The notes beneath the pieces were generated by a model. The model was not told where the DNA came from. It worked only from the letters and a program-made list of their open reading frames with translations, and searched no databases. Both the position numbers and the translations under genes were made by a program. From Acidobacteriota bacterium (lineage in GTDB: Bacteria; Acidobacteriota; Terriglobia; Terriglobales; Acidobacteriaceae): a stretch of DNA of 5,538 nt. The stretch is from assembly GCA_021781255.1 (NCBI GenBank), contig JAJXXG010000982.1:1-5538 (forward strand). The letters run 5' to 3'. Below, piece after piece: positions 1-5,538 of this stretch; position 1 is the stretch's first letter; every line of letters begins with the position of its first letter.

Positions 1-168
1 GATGCTCAGTATCGGCTGGGAGAAACGAAGAGAGCCAACGTGACGGCAGAGCTTGTGGCAGCTTACGGACGCGGCAATGCGGCATTGATGAAGGATCTGG
101 CGGCTCTTGTGGAGAGCAACGGGCAGGCCGAAGAAGCGCAGCGTATCACGGCTGAGCTGGAGCCTTGA
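1..168 (+). CDS. C-terminal fragment of a TPR-like protein (5' end outside window)
   Basis: Frame 1 is open from the window edge to a TGA at 166-168, giving 55 codons. The residues are rich in Ala, Glu and Leu and look helical. The last part (L-A-A-L-V-E-S-N-G-Q-A-E-E-A-Q-R) has the spacing of a tetratricopeptide helix-turn-helix, with small residues at the turn and the usual G-x-x-E-E-A pattern. A TPR protein beside an ASPIC/UnbV gene is a pairing known in Acidobacteriota, which mildly supports the call. The gene runs toward the minus-strand propeller gene and their coding ends overlap by 23 bp (146-168). Only the tail is visible, so the number of repeats, any signal peptide and the function cannot be judged. 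It could also be another alpha-helical protein or a chance open frame. Confidence 0.55.
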   Translation, partial: DAQYRLGETKRANVTAELVAAYGRGNAALMKDLAALVESNGQAEEAQRITAELEP

Positions 169-1894
169 GCGCCTCCGTCGCGCCTTCCTTGACAGTGAGA
201 ATCTGGTCAGCCTTGACGTCGTGGAGCACTTGGTGGATGCCACTGGGCCAATCGAGCTCGATAGTCTTGATCAATTTTGCCGAGCCGAGACCGAAGTGGA
301 CGCGCTTATCACTTGAAGAGTTGTAACCCACGCAGGTGGTTGCGTGATTCCATTGTGATCCCAGTGCAGTGGTGATTTTTATGCGAGTGCCCAGACCATC
401 GCGATTGGACTTTGTGCCGACGAGGTTCAAGAGGATCCAGTGATTCGTGCTCGCCGTGCGGTTAATGAGGATTTGAGGTGGACCGTTGAGCGCAGTGACA
501 ACGATGTCAATTTTCCCATCGTTGTTCAGGTCGCCGAAGGCGGCTCCTCGATGCGGCGCTGGAGCTGAGAATTCCTTGCCTGCCTGTTGCGCAACGTCAT
601 CAAAGGTGAAGTTGCCGCGGTTGCGGAAAAGTCCATCAGGCAACGCATAAGGACGGTGTGCGATCTCCATGGCATTGTCCAGAATGTCAGAATCCGCAGT
701 GAAGAGATCCTTGTAGCCGTCGTTGTCGAAGTCATAAATGCCTGCCCCCCAAGCGGTGAGACGGCTGGTGAGCATACCCAGGCGCGTGGAACCGGTGACG
801 TCCTGAAATTGCCCGCCACCTTGATTTGTGTAAAGCGGGAATCCCTCGCCGAACATCGCCGTCTGAAAAATGTCGGGCTTGCCATCGTTATTCAGATCGC
901 GAAAATCAGTGCCCATTCCGGCAACGACATTGCCGAAGGTGTTGTAGGCCACGCCGGCGGTCATTCCCACCTCAGAAAAAGTACCGTCGCCGTTGTTGTG
1001 CAATAGATAGTTTTGGAAGGTGTCATTCGAGACGAAAATGTCGGTATATCCGTCACCGTCATAGTCCGCGAAGGAAGTGCCCATTCCTTTGCCCACGAAC
1101 TGGGCGATGTGGGATTGCACGGAAACATCGGTGAATGTTCCATCGCCGTTGTTGCGATAGAGAATGTTGGGCGTGCCCAGGAAATCCACCGGCGAGCAAT
1201 AGGCGGGATGGCCGTTCTGCACGCAATGCGTCGCGGTGCGGATGTTGTAGTTGAGGTAATTGACAACGAAAAGATCGAGGTGTCCGTCGTTGTTGTAGTC
1301 AATCCATCCTGCAGTCTGTCCCCAGGCTTTGCCGTAGCCGGGGATTGTGCCTTCTACGCCTGCCTGTTTGGTCACGTCAGTGAATGTGCCATCACCATTG
1401 TTGTGGAAGAGCTGGTTATGATTCACGCCGGTGACGTAGAGATCTTCATAGCCGTCATTGTCGTAGTCGCCGACGGCAACACCCATGGAGTAGCCAAGCC
1501 CCTCAAGGCCAGCCTGCTTTGTCACATCTGTAAAGGTTCCGTCGCCGTTGTTGCGATAGAGCCGGTTGTAGTAGGAAGGGGAAGATTTTTCCAGCGAAGG
1601 AATGGATGCTCCATTGGCGAAAAAGATGTCGAGCAGACCGTCATTGTTGTAGTCGAACAGTGCAACGCCGCCGGTCATGGTCTCGAAGGTGTAGCGCTGC
1701 GGGCTCACGTCATTGCGCAGCGTGAAGTGGATCTTCGAGGTGAGATAGATGTCCTGAAAGCGAATGGCCGGCGTATTCGTGCGTGCTGTTGGATGTGCAG
1801 GATGGGCAGCGTGATGCTGAGCCGCCGCGATGGACGGAGCCAGCAGCGCCAGCAGAAGCGAGGAATGCGCCAATGCGCAGATGCGCTGCCGCAC
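146..1894 (-). CDS. Secreted FG-GAP/VCBS beta-propeller protein with C-terminal ASPIC/UnbV domain (CRTAC1-like)
   Basis: This 582-residue protein is probably exported. Starting at GTG 1894, residues 1-25 form a signal peptide: R2 and R4, a Leu/Ala core, and an A-A-A|Q cleavage site near 25. Seven D-x-(D/N)-x-D-G-x-x-D calcium loops begin at D81, D143, D199, D277, D333, D388 and D455, fitting a seven-bladed propeller. Between them lie repeats of the type N-N-G-D-G-T-F-T-D-V. After the third loop, C224 and C233 sit in the insert typical of this family and may form a disulfide. Residues 484-570 match ASPIC/UnbV, with N-H-W, G-T-K-S-N-R-D, H-F-G-L-G and W-P-S-G. The family's biochemical role is unclear; binding of ligand or matrix is inferred. 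The GTG was chosen because it follows an AGGGAG by 7 nt and begins the signal peptide; the frame stays open upstream into lacI, but that part is lacI shadow. It lies 4 nt after the lacI stop, so co-expression is likely. Confidence 0.93.
   Translation of the reverse strand: MRQRICALAHSSLLLALLAPSIAAAQHHAAHPAHPTARTNTPAIRFQDIYLTSKIHFTLRNDVSPQRYTFETMTGGVALFDYNNDGLLDIFFANGASIPSLEKSSPSYYNRLYRNNGDGTFTDVTKQAGLEGLGYSMGVAVGDYDNDGYEDLYVTGVNHNQLFHNNGDGTFTDVTKQAGVEGTIPGYGKAWGQTAGWIDYNNDGHLDLFVVNYLNYNIRTATHCVQNGHPAYCSPVDFLGTPNILYRNNGDGTFTDVSVQSHIAQFVGKGMGTSFADYDGDGYTDIFVSNDTFQNYLLHNNGDGTFSEVGMTAGVAYNTFGNVVAGMGTDFRDLNNDGKPDIFQTAMFGEGFPLYTNQGGGQFQDVTGSTRLGMLTSRLTAWGAGIYDFDNDGYKDLFTADSDILDNAMEIAHRPYALPDGLFRNRGNFTFDDVAQQAGKEFSAPAPHRGAAFGDLNNDGKIDIVVTALNGPPQILINRTASTNHWILLNLVGTKSNRDGLGTRIKITTALGSQWNHATTCVGYNSSSDKRVHFGLGSAKLIKTIELDWPSGIHQVLHDVKADQILTVKEGATEALKAPAQP
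506..1654 (-). repeat. Degenerate internal repeats encoding the propeller blades
   Basis: The blade repeats are visible in the DNA as well as the protein. Near-identical stretches encoding N-N-G-D-G-T-F start at about 1541, 1391, 1142 and 985 on the plus-strand numbering. Spacings are 150, 249 and 157 bp; the long one holds the two-cysteine insert. Those at 1541 and 1142 are almost identical for 20 bases. The repeats are in frame throughout and keep the seven Asp-rich loops, so they are protein repeats rather than a mobile or CRISPR structure. Confidence 0.85.
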
Positions 1895-1898
1895 GCAC

Positions 1899-2957
1899 CT
1901 ACTCCCTGACGGGACCTGTGGATTCACGCACCACCAGTTCGGGCTCCACGGTGATGTCTTCCTTTGTGTACGCTGTGCCGTGGAGACGATTGAGCAGGGT
2001 TTGCGTGGCGATGCGGCCAATCTCCGCAAGAGGCTGGCTAATGGTGGTGAGGCGCGGCAGGGTGTAGGCCGCGGCCTTGATGTTGTCAAAGCCAATGACG
2101 GAGACGTCGCCGGGAATGCTGAGATTGAAGTCCTGCAGCGCGCGGATGGCACCCATGGCGGAAATGTCATTGAACGCAACGATGGCCGTGAAGGGCTTGC
2201 CGGTGGCCACCAGCTGCTGCACGACCGGATAACCAAGTTCGGGCGTGGTCAGGTCTCGGTCGAGCGTAATGACAAGATCCCGGTCAATTTGAATGCCCAG
2301 CTCCCGCGCGACCGCCACGAGCCCGTTCCAACGCTCGTTGGAATCAGAGCTGAAGCTTTGCCCATGCATGAAGGCGATGTGGCGATGGCCGAGCGAGTAA
2401 AGATGATGCATGGTGAGCTCGGCGGCGCGGCGGTGGTCGAGCAGGACGTTGGTGATGCCCTCAATGGGTTGATGACCGGCGACGGCCACAACGGGCACGG
2501 GGATCGGGTGCTCGAGATGCGTGTCAATGGCAATGATGCCCTGTGCGCCGCGGCCGATGAGCATGCGCGTGTAGTCGTCCACCAGCTTGGGCTTATGGCG
2601 ATGATGCGCGGTGAAGTAAAAATAGCCGGCCTTGATGAGCTGATCGCCAATGCCGCTCATCACCTGCGTGTGGTATCCATCGCCCAGTTCAGGAACGAGA
2701 ATGCCAATGGTGAGTGTGCGGCGGTTGCGCAGAGAGCGCGCAAGCAGGCTGGGCTGATAATTCAACTCGCGCGCAGCGGCCTTGATGCGGTCGCGCGTGG
2801 CCTGCGGAATGGAGCGGCCGGGAACGTCATTCAACACTACGGAAACGGTGGCGGGATTCAGTCCCAGATGGGCCGCCAGTTCCTTCAGGCTCACCGACTG
2901 GTAGACGCCTGGACGCGTTGTTTCATTCCTGCCCTTGTTCGAGTCTGACTCGCTCAT
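1899..2957 (-). CDS. LacI/PurR-family transcriptional regulator
   Basis: A 352-residue DNA-binding regulator of normal family length plus a polar tail of about 20 residues at the N-terminus. Residues 22-43 form the LacI helix-turn-helix (V-S-L-K-E-L-A-A-H-L-G-L then N-P-A-T-V-S-V-V-L-N). The hinge covers about 66-78 (L-N-Y-Q-P through R-S-L-R-N), keeping the leucine (L76) that intercalates in the minor groove in family structures. The periplasmic-binding-protein-like sensor domain starts near 82 (L-T-I-G-I-L-V-P), with R209-x-x-G212 and G-F-D-N (D291) where PurR-type proteins bind their effector, and ends with L-T-T-I-S-Q-P. A sugar or nucleoside effector is expected but not identifiable. Position 40 is Val, where LacI has Arg22, a base-contacting residue. 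Targets may be its own promoter and the adjacent GH5 gene (inference). The start is ATG 2957 with only a weak GAG upstream. Confidence 0.95.
   Translation of the reverse strand: MSESDSNKGRNETTRPGVYQSVSLKELAAHLGLNPATVSVVLNDVPGRSIPQATRDRIKAAARELNYQPSLLARSLRNRRTLTIGILVPELGDGYHTQVMSGIGDQLIKAGYFYFTAHHRHKPKLVDDYTRMLIGRGAQGIIAIDTHLEHPIPVPVVAVAGHQPIEGITNVLLDHRRAAELTMHHLYSLGHRHIAFMHGQSFSSDSNERWNGLVAVARELGIQIDRDLVITLDRDLTTPELGYPVVQQLVATGKPFTAIVAFNDISAMGAIRALQDFNLSIPGDVSVIGFDNIKAAAYTLPRLTTISQPLAEIGRIATQTLLNRLHGTAYTKEDITVEPELVVRESTGPVRE
1902..1907 (-). promoter_or_regulatory. Ribosome binding site deciding the ASPIC gene start
   Basis: Read on the minus strand this is AGGGAG, 7 nt before GTG 1894-1892. 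It lies inside the last codons of lacI, just before its TAG (1901-1899). It fixes the start of the propeller gene at the GTG rather than at upstream codons in the same frame, and points to translation coupled to lacI. Confidence 0.7.
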
Positions 2958-3042
2958 GGACGTATCTCGTTTGCGTTCGACACTATACGTTTACTGTACA
3001 TCTCAGGCGCGGTTCGGCAACCTGATTTTGCACGCTGCAGGC
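2958..3042 (-). promoter_or_regulatory. Intergenic region between GH5 and lacI with candidate lacI promoter
   Basis: This 85-bp gap is the only non-coding DNA between the GH5 stop and the lacI start. On the minus strand a -35-like TTGCCG (3020-3015) and a -10-like TACAGT (2998-2993) are 16 nt apart, each matching the sigma-70 consensus at 4 of 6 positions. A second -10-like TATAGT (2987-2982) lacks a good -35. A TCAGG/CCTGA inverted repeat flanks the -35 but has no T-tract, so no intrinsic terminator for GH5 is seen, and some read-through from GH5 into lacI is possible. Confidence 0.4.
2980..2997. promoter_or_regulatory. Candidate LacI-family operator overlapping the lacI promoter
   Basis: An 18-bp imperfect dyad centred on CG at 2988-2989, with 7 of 9 positions symmetric (ACACTATAC / GTTTACTGT). 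One half-site, read as AGTAAACG on the minus strand, fits 7 of 8 positions of the common LacI-family half-site TGWAANCG. It covers the candidate -10 and the expected transcription start of lacI, where a repressor would block its own transcription. The site is inferred from pattern alone. Confidence 0.4.
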
Positions 3043-4272
3043 TCATTGTCCGGCATGCTCCTTTGAGGAAGGAACCTTCAGACCAAGGGCCTCAAGATAG
3101 CCGGGATTCACGCGGCAATGAGCGAGGCGGATGTTCTGAAGAAGCTGCTGGAACGCAATGCGTGAGTGCTGCAGAGAGGGACGCTGGGCGACGAGCTTAT
3201 CTGCATCGCCCATGCTGCCACGCAGCTTGGCGAAGGCCACAATCTCATCCCAATATTCCGGTTTGGGGAACGATACGAAAGCGGAGGATGCTTCCATCTT
3301 CTTGTATGGCCAGAAGGCCCAGCCCACGTCATTGTTTTCGAGAACCTGGCGGAAGGCGGCAATCCACTGGTCAGTATTCTCGCCAGACTCACCAAGCCAG
3401 ATGGGCACCTTGTAGCGGTCTCGGTAGTCGAGGTACTGCTGAATGACGGACTGCGTCGGCGGTGTCCAGTATTTGTGGAATGTGTACATGACGTTCTTGT
3501 CGAAGGGCGGGCCGAAGACGGCGAAATTCGAGTCCCACTGCGCGCCGCCGAGGATGAGGACGTGATTCGTGTCCACCTGGCGAATGGCCGCGGCGACGCG
3601 CTTGTAAATGGGTTCAAGGTCAGGGTTGTACTTCTCAAGAAGTGGAACATTGGGGATGGGCTCGTTCAGCAGGTCGTAGCCAAGCACGGTGGGGTTGCTG
3701 GCGTAATGTGCGGCGATGCGGCGCCAGATTCGGATGAGCTGCTCTTGCGCGGCGGGCGATTCGTAGAGCCATGGGTAGCCCCAGCTGTCGTCAATGTTGG
3801 TTCCCGTCTGGCCGCCGGGTGCACAGTGCATGTCCAGGATGACGTAAATGTCATATTTGTGCGCCCAGGCGATGACTCGGTCGAGCAGCTGGAAACCTTC
3901 GTCGTTGCCAGCCACAAAGAATTTGTAATGGAGTGGAATGCGGACTGAGTTGACGCCGGTTTCATGCAGGAAGCGCATGTCGGCTTCAGTGATGTAGGCC
4001 TCGCGGTACTGATGCCAGAATTTGGCGGCTGCCGATGGGCCGATGAGCTCGTTGAAGTAGGCCTCGATTTCGCGTGGCGACTGCGGCCCGCCTTCTAGAC
4101 CGAACATGTAGCCTTCGGGCTCCATCCAGTTGCCCAGGTTGGTGCCGCGCAGCAGGAGGGGTTTGCCATCCGGCGCGACAAGGATTTTGCCGTCGGTGTG
4201 GACGAATCGGGATTGGGCGAGGCAGAGGGTGGCGGCTGCCACAAGGACGAGGGCAATCCAAGCTTTTCTCAT
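3043..4272 (-). CDS. Secreted glycoside hydrolase family 5 (BglC-like beta-glucanase)
   Basis: A 409-residue retaining glycosidase, probably acting on a beta-glucan or related polymer outside the cytoplasm. Residues 1-19 form a signal peptide (M-R-K, then a hydrophobic core, L-C-L-A|Q-S-R). The conserved GH5 set is present: R111 in R-I-P, H149 in D-M-H, N203-E204-P205 with E204 as acid/base, H266 and Y268 in T-F-H-K-Y-W, nucleophile E295 in W-L-G-E-S-G, and W321 in A-F-W-P-Y. The early R-G-T-N-L-G-N-W and P-E-G-Y-M-F resemble COG2730 (BglC, exo-glucanase-like) members; the exact substrate cannot be read from sequence. Residues after about 355 form an extension with no domain I recognise. ATG 4272 was chosen because it starts the signal peptide; an in-frame TTG at 4308 would add 12 polar residues in front. 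No Shine-Dalgarno is visible before the ATG. Confidence 0.93.
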   Translation of the reverse strand: MRKAWIALVLVAAATLCLAQSRFVHTDGKILVAPDGKPLLLRGTNLGNWMEPEGYMFGLEGGPQSPREIEAYFNELIGPSAAAKFWHQYREAYITEADMRFLHETGVNSVRIPLHYKFFVAGNDEGFQLLDRVIAWAHKYDIYVILDMHCAPGGQTGTNIDDSWGYPWLYESPAAQEQLIRIWRRIAAHYASNPTVLGYDLLNEPIPNVPLLEKYNPDLEPIYKRVAAAIRQVDTNHVLILGGAQWDSNFAVFGPPFDKNVMYTFHKYWTPPTQSVIQQYLDYRDRYKVPIWLGESGENTDQWIAAFRQVLENNDVGWAFWPYKKMEASSAFVSFPKPEYWDEIVAFAKLRGSMGDADKLVAQRPSLQHSRIAFQQLLQNIRLAHCRVNPGYLEALGLKVPSSKEHAGQ

Positions 4273-4283
4273 GACAGTGAGCG

Positions 4284-4313
4284 AGTATGACAGTCCAGAA
4301 GTGCTCAAGTCAA
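4284..4313 (-). promoter_or_regulatory. Candidate GH5 promoter giving a nearly leaderless mRNA
   Basis: On the minus strand a -35-like TTGACT (4313-4308, 5 of 6 consensus matches) and a -10-like CATACT (4289-4284, 4 of 6) are separated by 18 nt. Transcription would begin around 4278-4276, only about 5 nt before ATG 4272. This agrees with the absence of a Shine-Dalgarno for that start. Prediction by eye; no promoter data. Confidence 0.45.
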
Positions 4314-4320
4314 TCGATTG
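4311..4320. promoter_or_regulatory. Perfect palindrome with LacI-type core between GH5 and pgi
   Basis: CAATCGATTG is a perfect 10-bp palindrome containing AATCGATT, which fits the central AANCGNTT of many LacI-family operators. The flanks do not follow the consensus. It overlaps the proposed -35 hexamer of GH5, a typical repressor position, and lies about 18 bp upstream of a pgi -10 candidate. A 10-bp palindrome arises by chance about once per kilobase, so location is the main support. Confidence 0.35.
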
Positions 4321-4337
4321 TTTCGGCTATTTTCTCG

Positions 4338-4343
4338 TATACT
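4338..4343 (+). promoter_or_regulatory. Candidate -10 element for pgi
   Basis: TATACT matches the sigma-70 -10 consensus at 5 of 6 positions and is the best such hexamer upstream of pgi on this strand. The -35 position is poor (TCGATT with an 18-nt spacer, 3 of 6) and overlaps the palindrome. Transcription would start near 4350, giving a leader of about 150 nt. Confidence 0.3.
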
Positions 4344-4392
4344 GACAGGCAATTCCAGCGGCTCAGTATGGTCTCGAATGGCGGCCAACTAA

Positions 4393-4411
4393 CGTGCCCC
4401 GCCGGGGTGCG
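4393..4411 (+). other. GC-rich hairpin in the pgi leader
   Basis: CGTGCCCC and GGGGTGCG can pair over 8 positions (six Watson-Crick, two G-U) around a 3-nt GCC loop. No T-run follows, so it is not an intrinsic terminator. If pgi transcription starts near 4350 it would lie about 45 nt into the RNA. A regulatory role is unproven. Confidence 0.35.
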
Positions 4412-4485
4412 GCGTGCGATGATTCTGTCGGTGAGAACCGCGACCCCATTTGCGGAATCTAAGGGGTGTGATCGCTCAATATCTT

Positions 4486-4495
4486 GAGGGGAGAG
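4486..4495 (+). promoter_or_regulatory. Ribosome binding site of pgi
   Basis: GAGGGGAGAG lies 6 nt before ATG 4502. It is a strong purine-rich Shine-Dalgarno sequence and supports this start over the other in-frame ATG codons further inside. Confidence 0.8.
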
Positions 4496-4501
4496 AAACC
4501 C

Positions 4502-5538
4502 ATGGATACTCCGGTAGCCAATACCAGCAAATCTTCACGCGTTCGACCGTTGACGCGGCGCGAAACATGGCGTGCACTGCAGGCGCACGCCAAGCAGATG
4601 CGCAAAGTGCATCTGCGCGAGCTGTTTGCTAAGGACTCGAAACGTGGCGAGCGGATGACTGCCGAGGGTGCGGGGCTCTTCCTCGACTACTCGAAGAACC
4701 GGATCACCGATGAGACGCTGCGCCTGCTGCTGCGGCTGGCGGGGGAAAGCGGTCTGCGGGAGCGGATGGATGCGATGTTCCGCGGTGACAAGATCAATGT
4801 GACGGAGAAGCGGGCAGTGCTGCATGTGGCGCTGCGCGCGCCCAAAGGAATCGTCATCAAGGTGGACCGCAAGGATGTGGTGCCGCAGGTGCATGGGGTG
4901 CTGGACCGAATGAGCACTTTCGCCGAGCGCGTGCGCAGCGGCGAATGGAAAGGCTACACGGGCAAGCCTATCCGCAACGTAATCAACATTGGCATCGGCG
5001 GGTCAGACCTTGGTCCGGTGATGGCCTATGAGGCGCTGCGGCACTATTCAAGGCGCGAGATGAATTTTCGCTTTGTGTCGAACGTGGACGGTACGGATTT
5101 TGCCGAGGCGGTGCATGATCTTGATGCCGAAGAGACACTGTTCATCGTTTCGTCCAAGACATTTACGACGCTGGAGACGATGACCAACGCGCACTCTGCG
5201 CGGACATGGCTGCTGGGCAAGCTGGGCGGCCATCATGCGGCCACGGCGCGGCACTTCGTGGCTGTCTCCACGAATGCGGCGGAGGTGGAGAAGTTCGGCA
5301 TCGACACGGCGAACATGTTCGGCTTTTGGGATTGGGTCGGCGGCCGCTATTCAATGGACTCGGCGATTGGGCTTTCAACGATGCTGGCCATCGGGCCGGA
5401 GCATTTCCGCGAGATGCTGGCCGGCTTCCGCGCGATGGATGTGCACTTCCACAACACGCCATTTGAGCACAATCTGCCGGTGCTGCTGGGGCTGCTGGGC
5501 ATCTGGTACAACAACTTCTTCGACGCGCACACGCTGAT
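4502..5538 (+). CDS. pgi: Glucose-6-phosphate isomerase, N-terminal 345 codons (3' end outside window)
   Basis: Cytoplasmic enzyme that interconverts glucose 6-phosphate and fructose 6-phosphate in glycolysis and gluconeogenesis. The N-terminus has family features L-T-R-R-E-T-W, H-L-R-E-L-F and D-Y-S-K-N-R-I-T. G164-I-G-G-S-D-L-G-P172 is the conserved glycine-rich sugar-phosphate motif, S217-S-K-T-F-T-T223 is the phosphate-binding loop, and D277[13 protein letters not shown]290 matches the PGI family signature, with R282 the conserved arginine near the active site. The long N-terminal part fits the approximately 550-residue form found in E. coli, so about 60% is present. The catalytic Glu of the E-S-N-G region, the ring-opening His and the C-terminal Lys lie past the window edge. 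It is transcribed divergently from GH5. No frameshift or damage is visible in the part seen. Confidence 0.97.
   Translation, partial: MDTPVANTSKSSRVRPLTRRETWRALQAHAKQMRKVHLRELFAKDSKRGERMTAEGAGLFLDYSKNRITDETLRLLLRLAGESGLRERMDAMFRGDKINVTEKRAVLHVALRAPKGIVIKVDRKDVVPQVHGVLDRMSTFAERVRSGEWKGYTGKPIRNVINIGIGGSDLGPVMAYEALRHYSRREMNFRFVSNVDGTDFAEAVHDLDAEETLFIVSSKTFTTLETMTNAHSARTWLLGKLGGHHAATARHFVAVSTNAAEVEKFGIDTANMFGFWDWVGGRYSMDSAIGLSTMLAIGPEHFREMLAGFRAMDVHFHNTPFEHNLPVLLGLLGIWYNNFFDAHTL

Larger units (their letters stand above)
4273..4501. promoter_or_regulatory. Divergent intergenic region between GH5 and pgi
   Basis: This 229-bp stretch separates the two divergent genes and must hold both promoters. 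The left third is AT-richer and carries the GH5 promoter candidate, the palindrome and a plus-strand TATACT. The right part, about 150 bp, would be the untranslated leader of pgi and contains a GC-rich hairpin and the ribosome binding site. No convincing gene lies in it; a 39-codon frame from ATG 4368 has no Shine-Dalgarno. Confidence 0.7.

Noticed and set aside
985..1561. Regularly spaced similar 20-base units as a CRISPR or tandem repeat array
   Set aside because: The units are in frame, diverged, spaced 150-250 bp apart and encode propeller blades.
1013..1909. A 298-codon plus-strand open frame opposite the propeller gene
   Set aside because: Its Val/Ile-rich repeats are the reverse complement of the Asp/Asn-rich calcium loops; it is a shadow of the repeats.
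1895..2236. A 114-residue N-terminal extension of the propeller protein
   Set aside because: The extension lies wholly in lacI coding sequence, is low-complexity Ser/Pro/Arg, and would bury the signal peptide; GTG 1894 has its own ribosome binding site.
1830..2948. A 372-codon plus-strand open frame lying opposite lacI
   Set aside because: It is almost exactly antisense to a clear LacI-family gene, has no recognisable domain, and such frames are common opposite GC-rich genes with strong codon bias.
4273..4308. TTG 4308 as the start of GH5
   Set aside because: It would put 12 polar residues in front of a standard signal peptide, and it lies within the proposed -35 hexamer; ATG 4272 fits better.
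4393..4411. Hairpin as an intrinsic terminator
   Set aside because: No run of T follows the stem on the plus strand and no run of A precedes it for the minus strand.
4368..4487. A 39-codon upstream frame in the pgi leader whose TGA touches the pgi ribosome binding site
   Set aside because: It has no Shine-Dalgarno and no recognisable peptide pattern. The position is suggestive of coupling, but the support is too thin.

Overview
The window looks like chromosomal DNA from a soil-type bacterium, most likely Acidobacteriota (Terriglobia, near Edaphobacter/Granulicella/Terriglobus). This placement is inferred from moderately high GC, a secreted ASPIC/UnbV beta-propeller protein, a LacI regulator with an N-P-A-T-V-S-V recognition helix, a secreted GH5 glycosidase and a long-form glucose-6-phosphate isomerase. 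No rRNA or tRNA is present to confirm it.

Layout from left to right: (1) 1-168, plus strand, the last 55 codons of a protein with a TPR-like C-terminus. (2) 1894-146, minus strand, a secreted protein with seven FG-GAP/VCBS calcium loops and a C-terminal ASPIC/UnbV domain; its 3' end overlaps the first gene tail to tail by 23 bp. (3) 2957-1899, minus strand, a LacI/PurR-family regulator whose stop codon lies 4 nt before the GTG start of the propeller gene, so the two are probably co-transcribed. (4) 2958-3042, a short intergenic gap with a candidate lacI promoter and an overlapping operator-like dyad. (5) 4272-3043, minus strand, a secreted GH5 glycoside hydrolase with both catalytic glutamates. 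(6) 4273-4501, a divergent intergenic region with a near-leaderless GH5 promoter candidate, a central-CG palindrome, a possible pgi -10 element, a hairpin and the pgi ribosome binding site. (7) 4502 to the window end, plus strand, the first 345 codons of glucose-6-phosphate isomerase (pgi).

Working model (inference): the three minus-strand genes form a small polysaccharide-response cluster. GH5 would cut a beta-glucan-like polymer outside the cytoplasm, the LacI protein would sense a derived sugar, and the exported propeller protein would act at the cell surface or in the periplasm in an unknown role. pgi is a housekeeping glycolysis gene facing away. No mobile element, CRISPR array, RNA gene or clear intrinsic terminator was seen. 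Most of the window is ordinary; the points worth following are regulatory (two operator-like dyads, an unusual LacI recognition helix, a leaderless-type GH5 start) and the tight coupling of lacI to the ASPIC gene.
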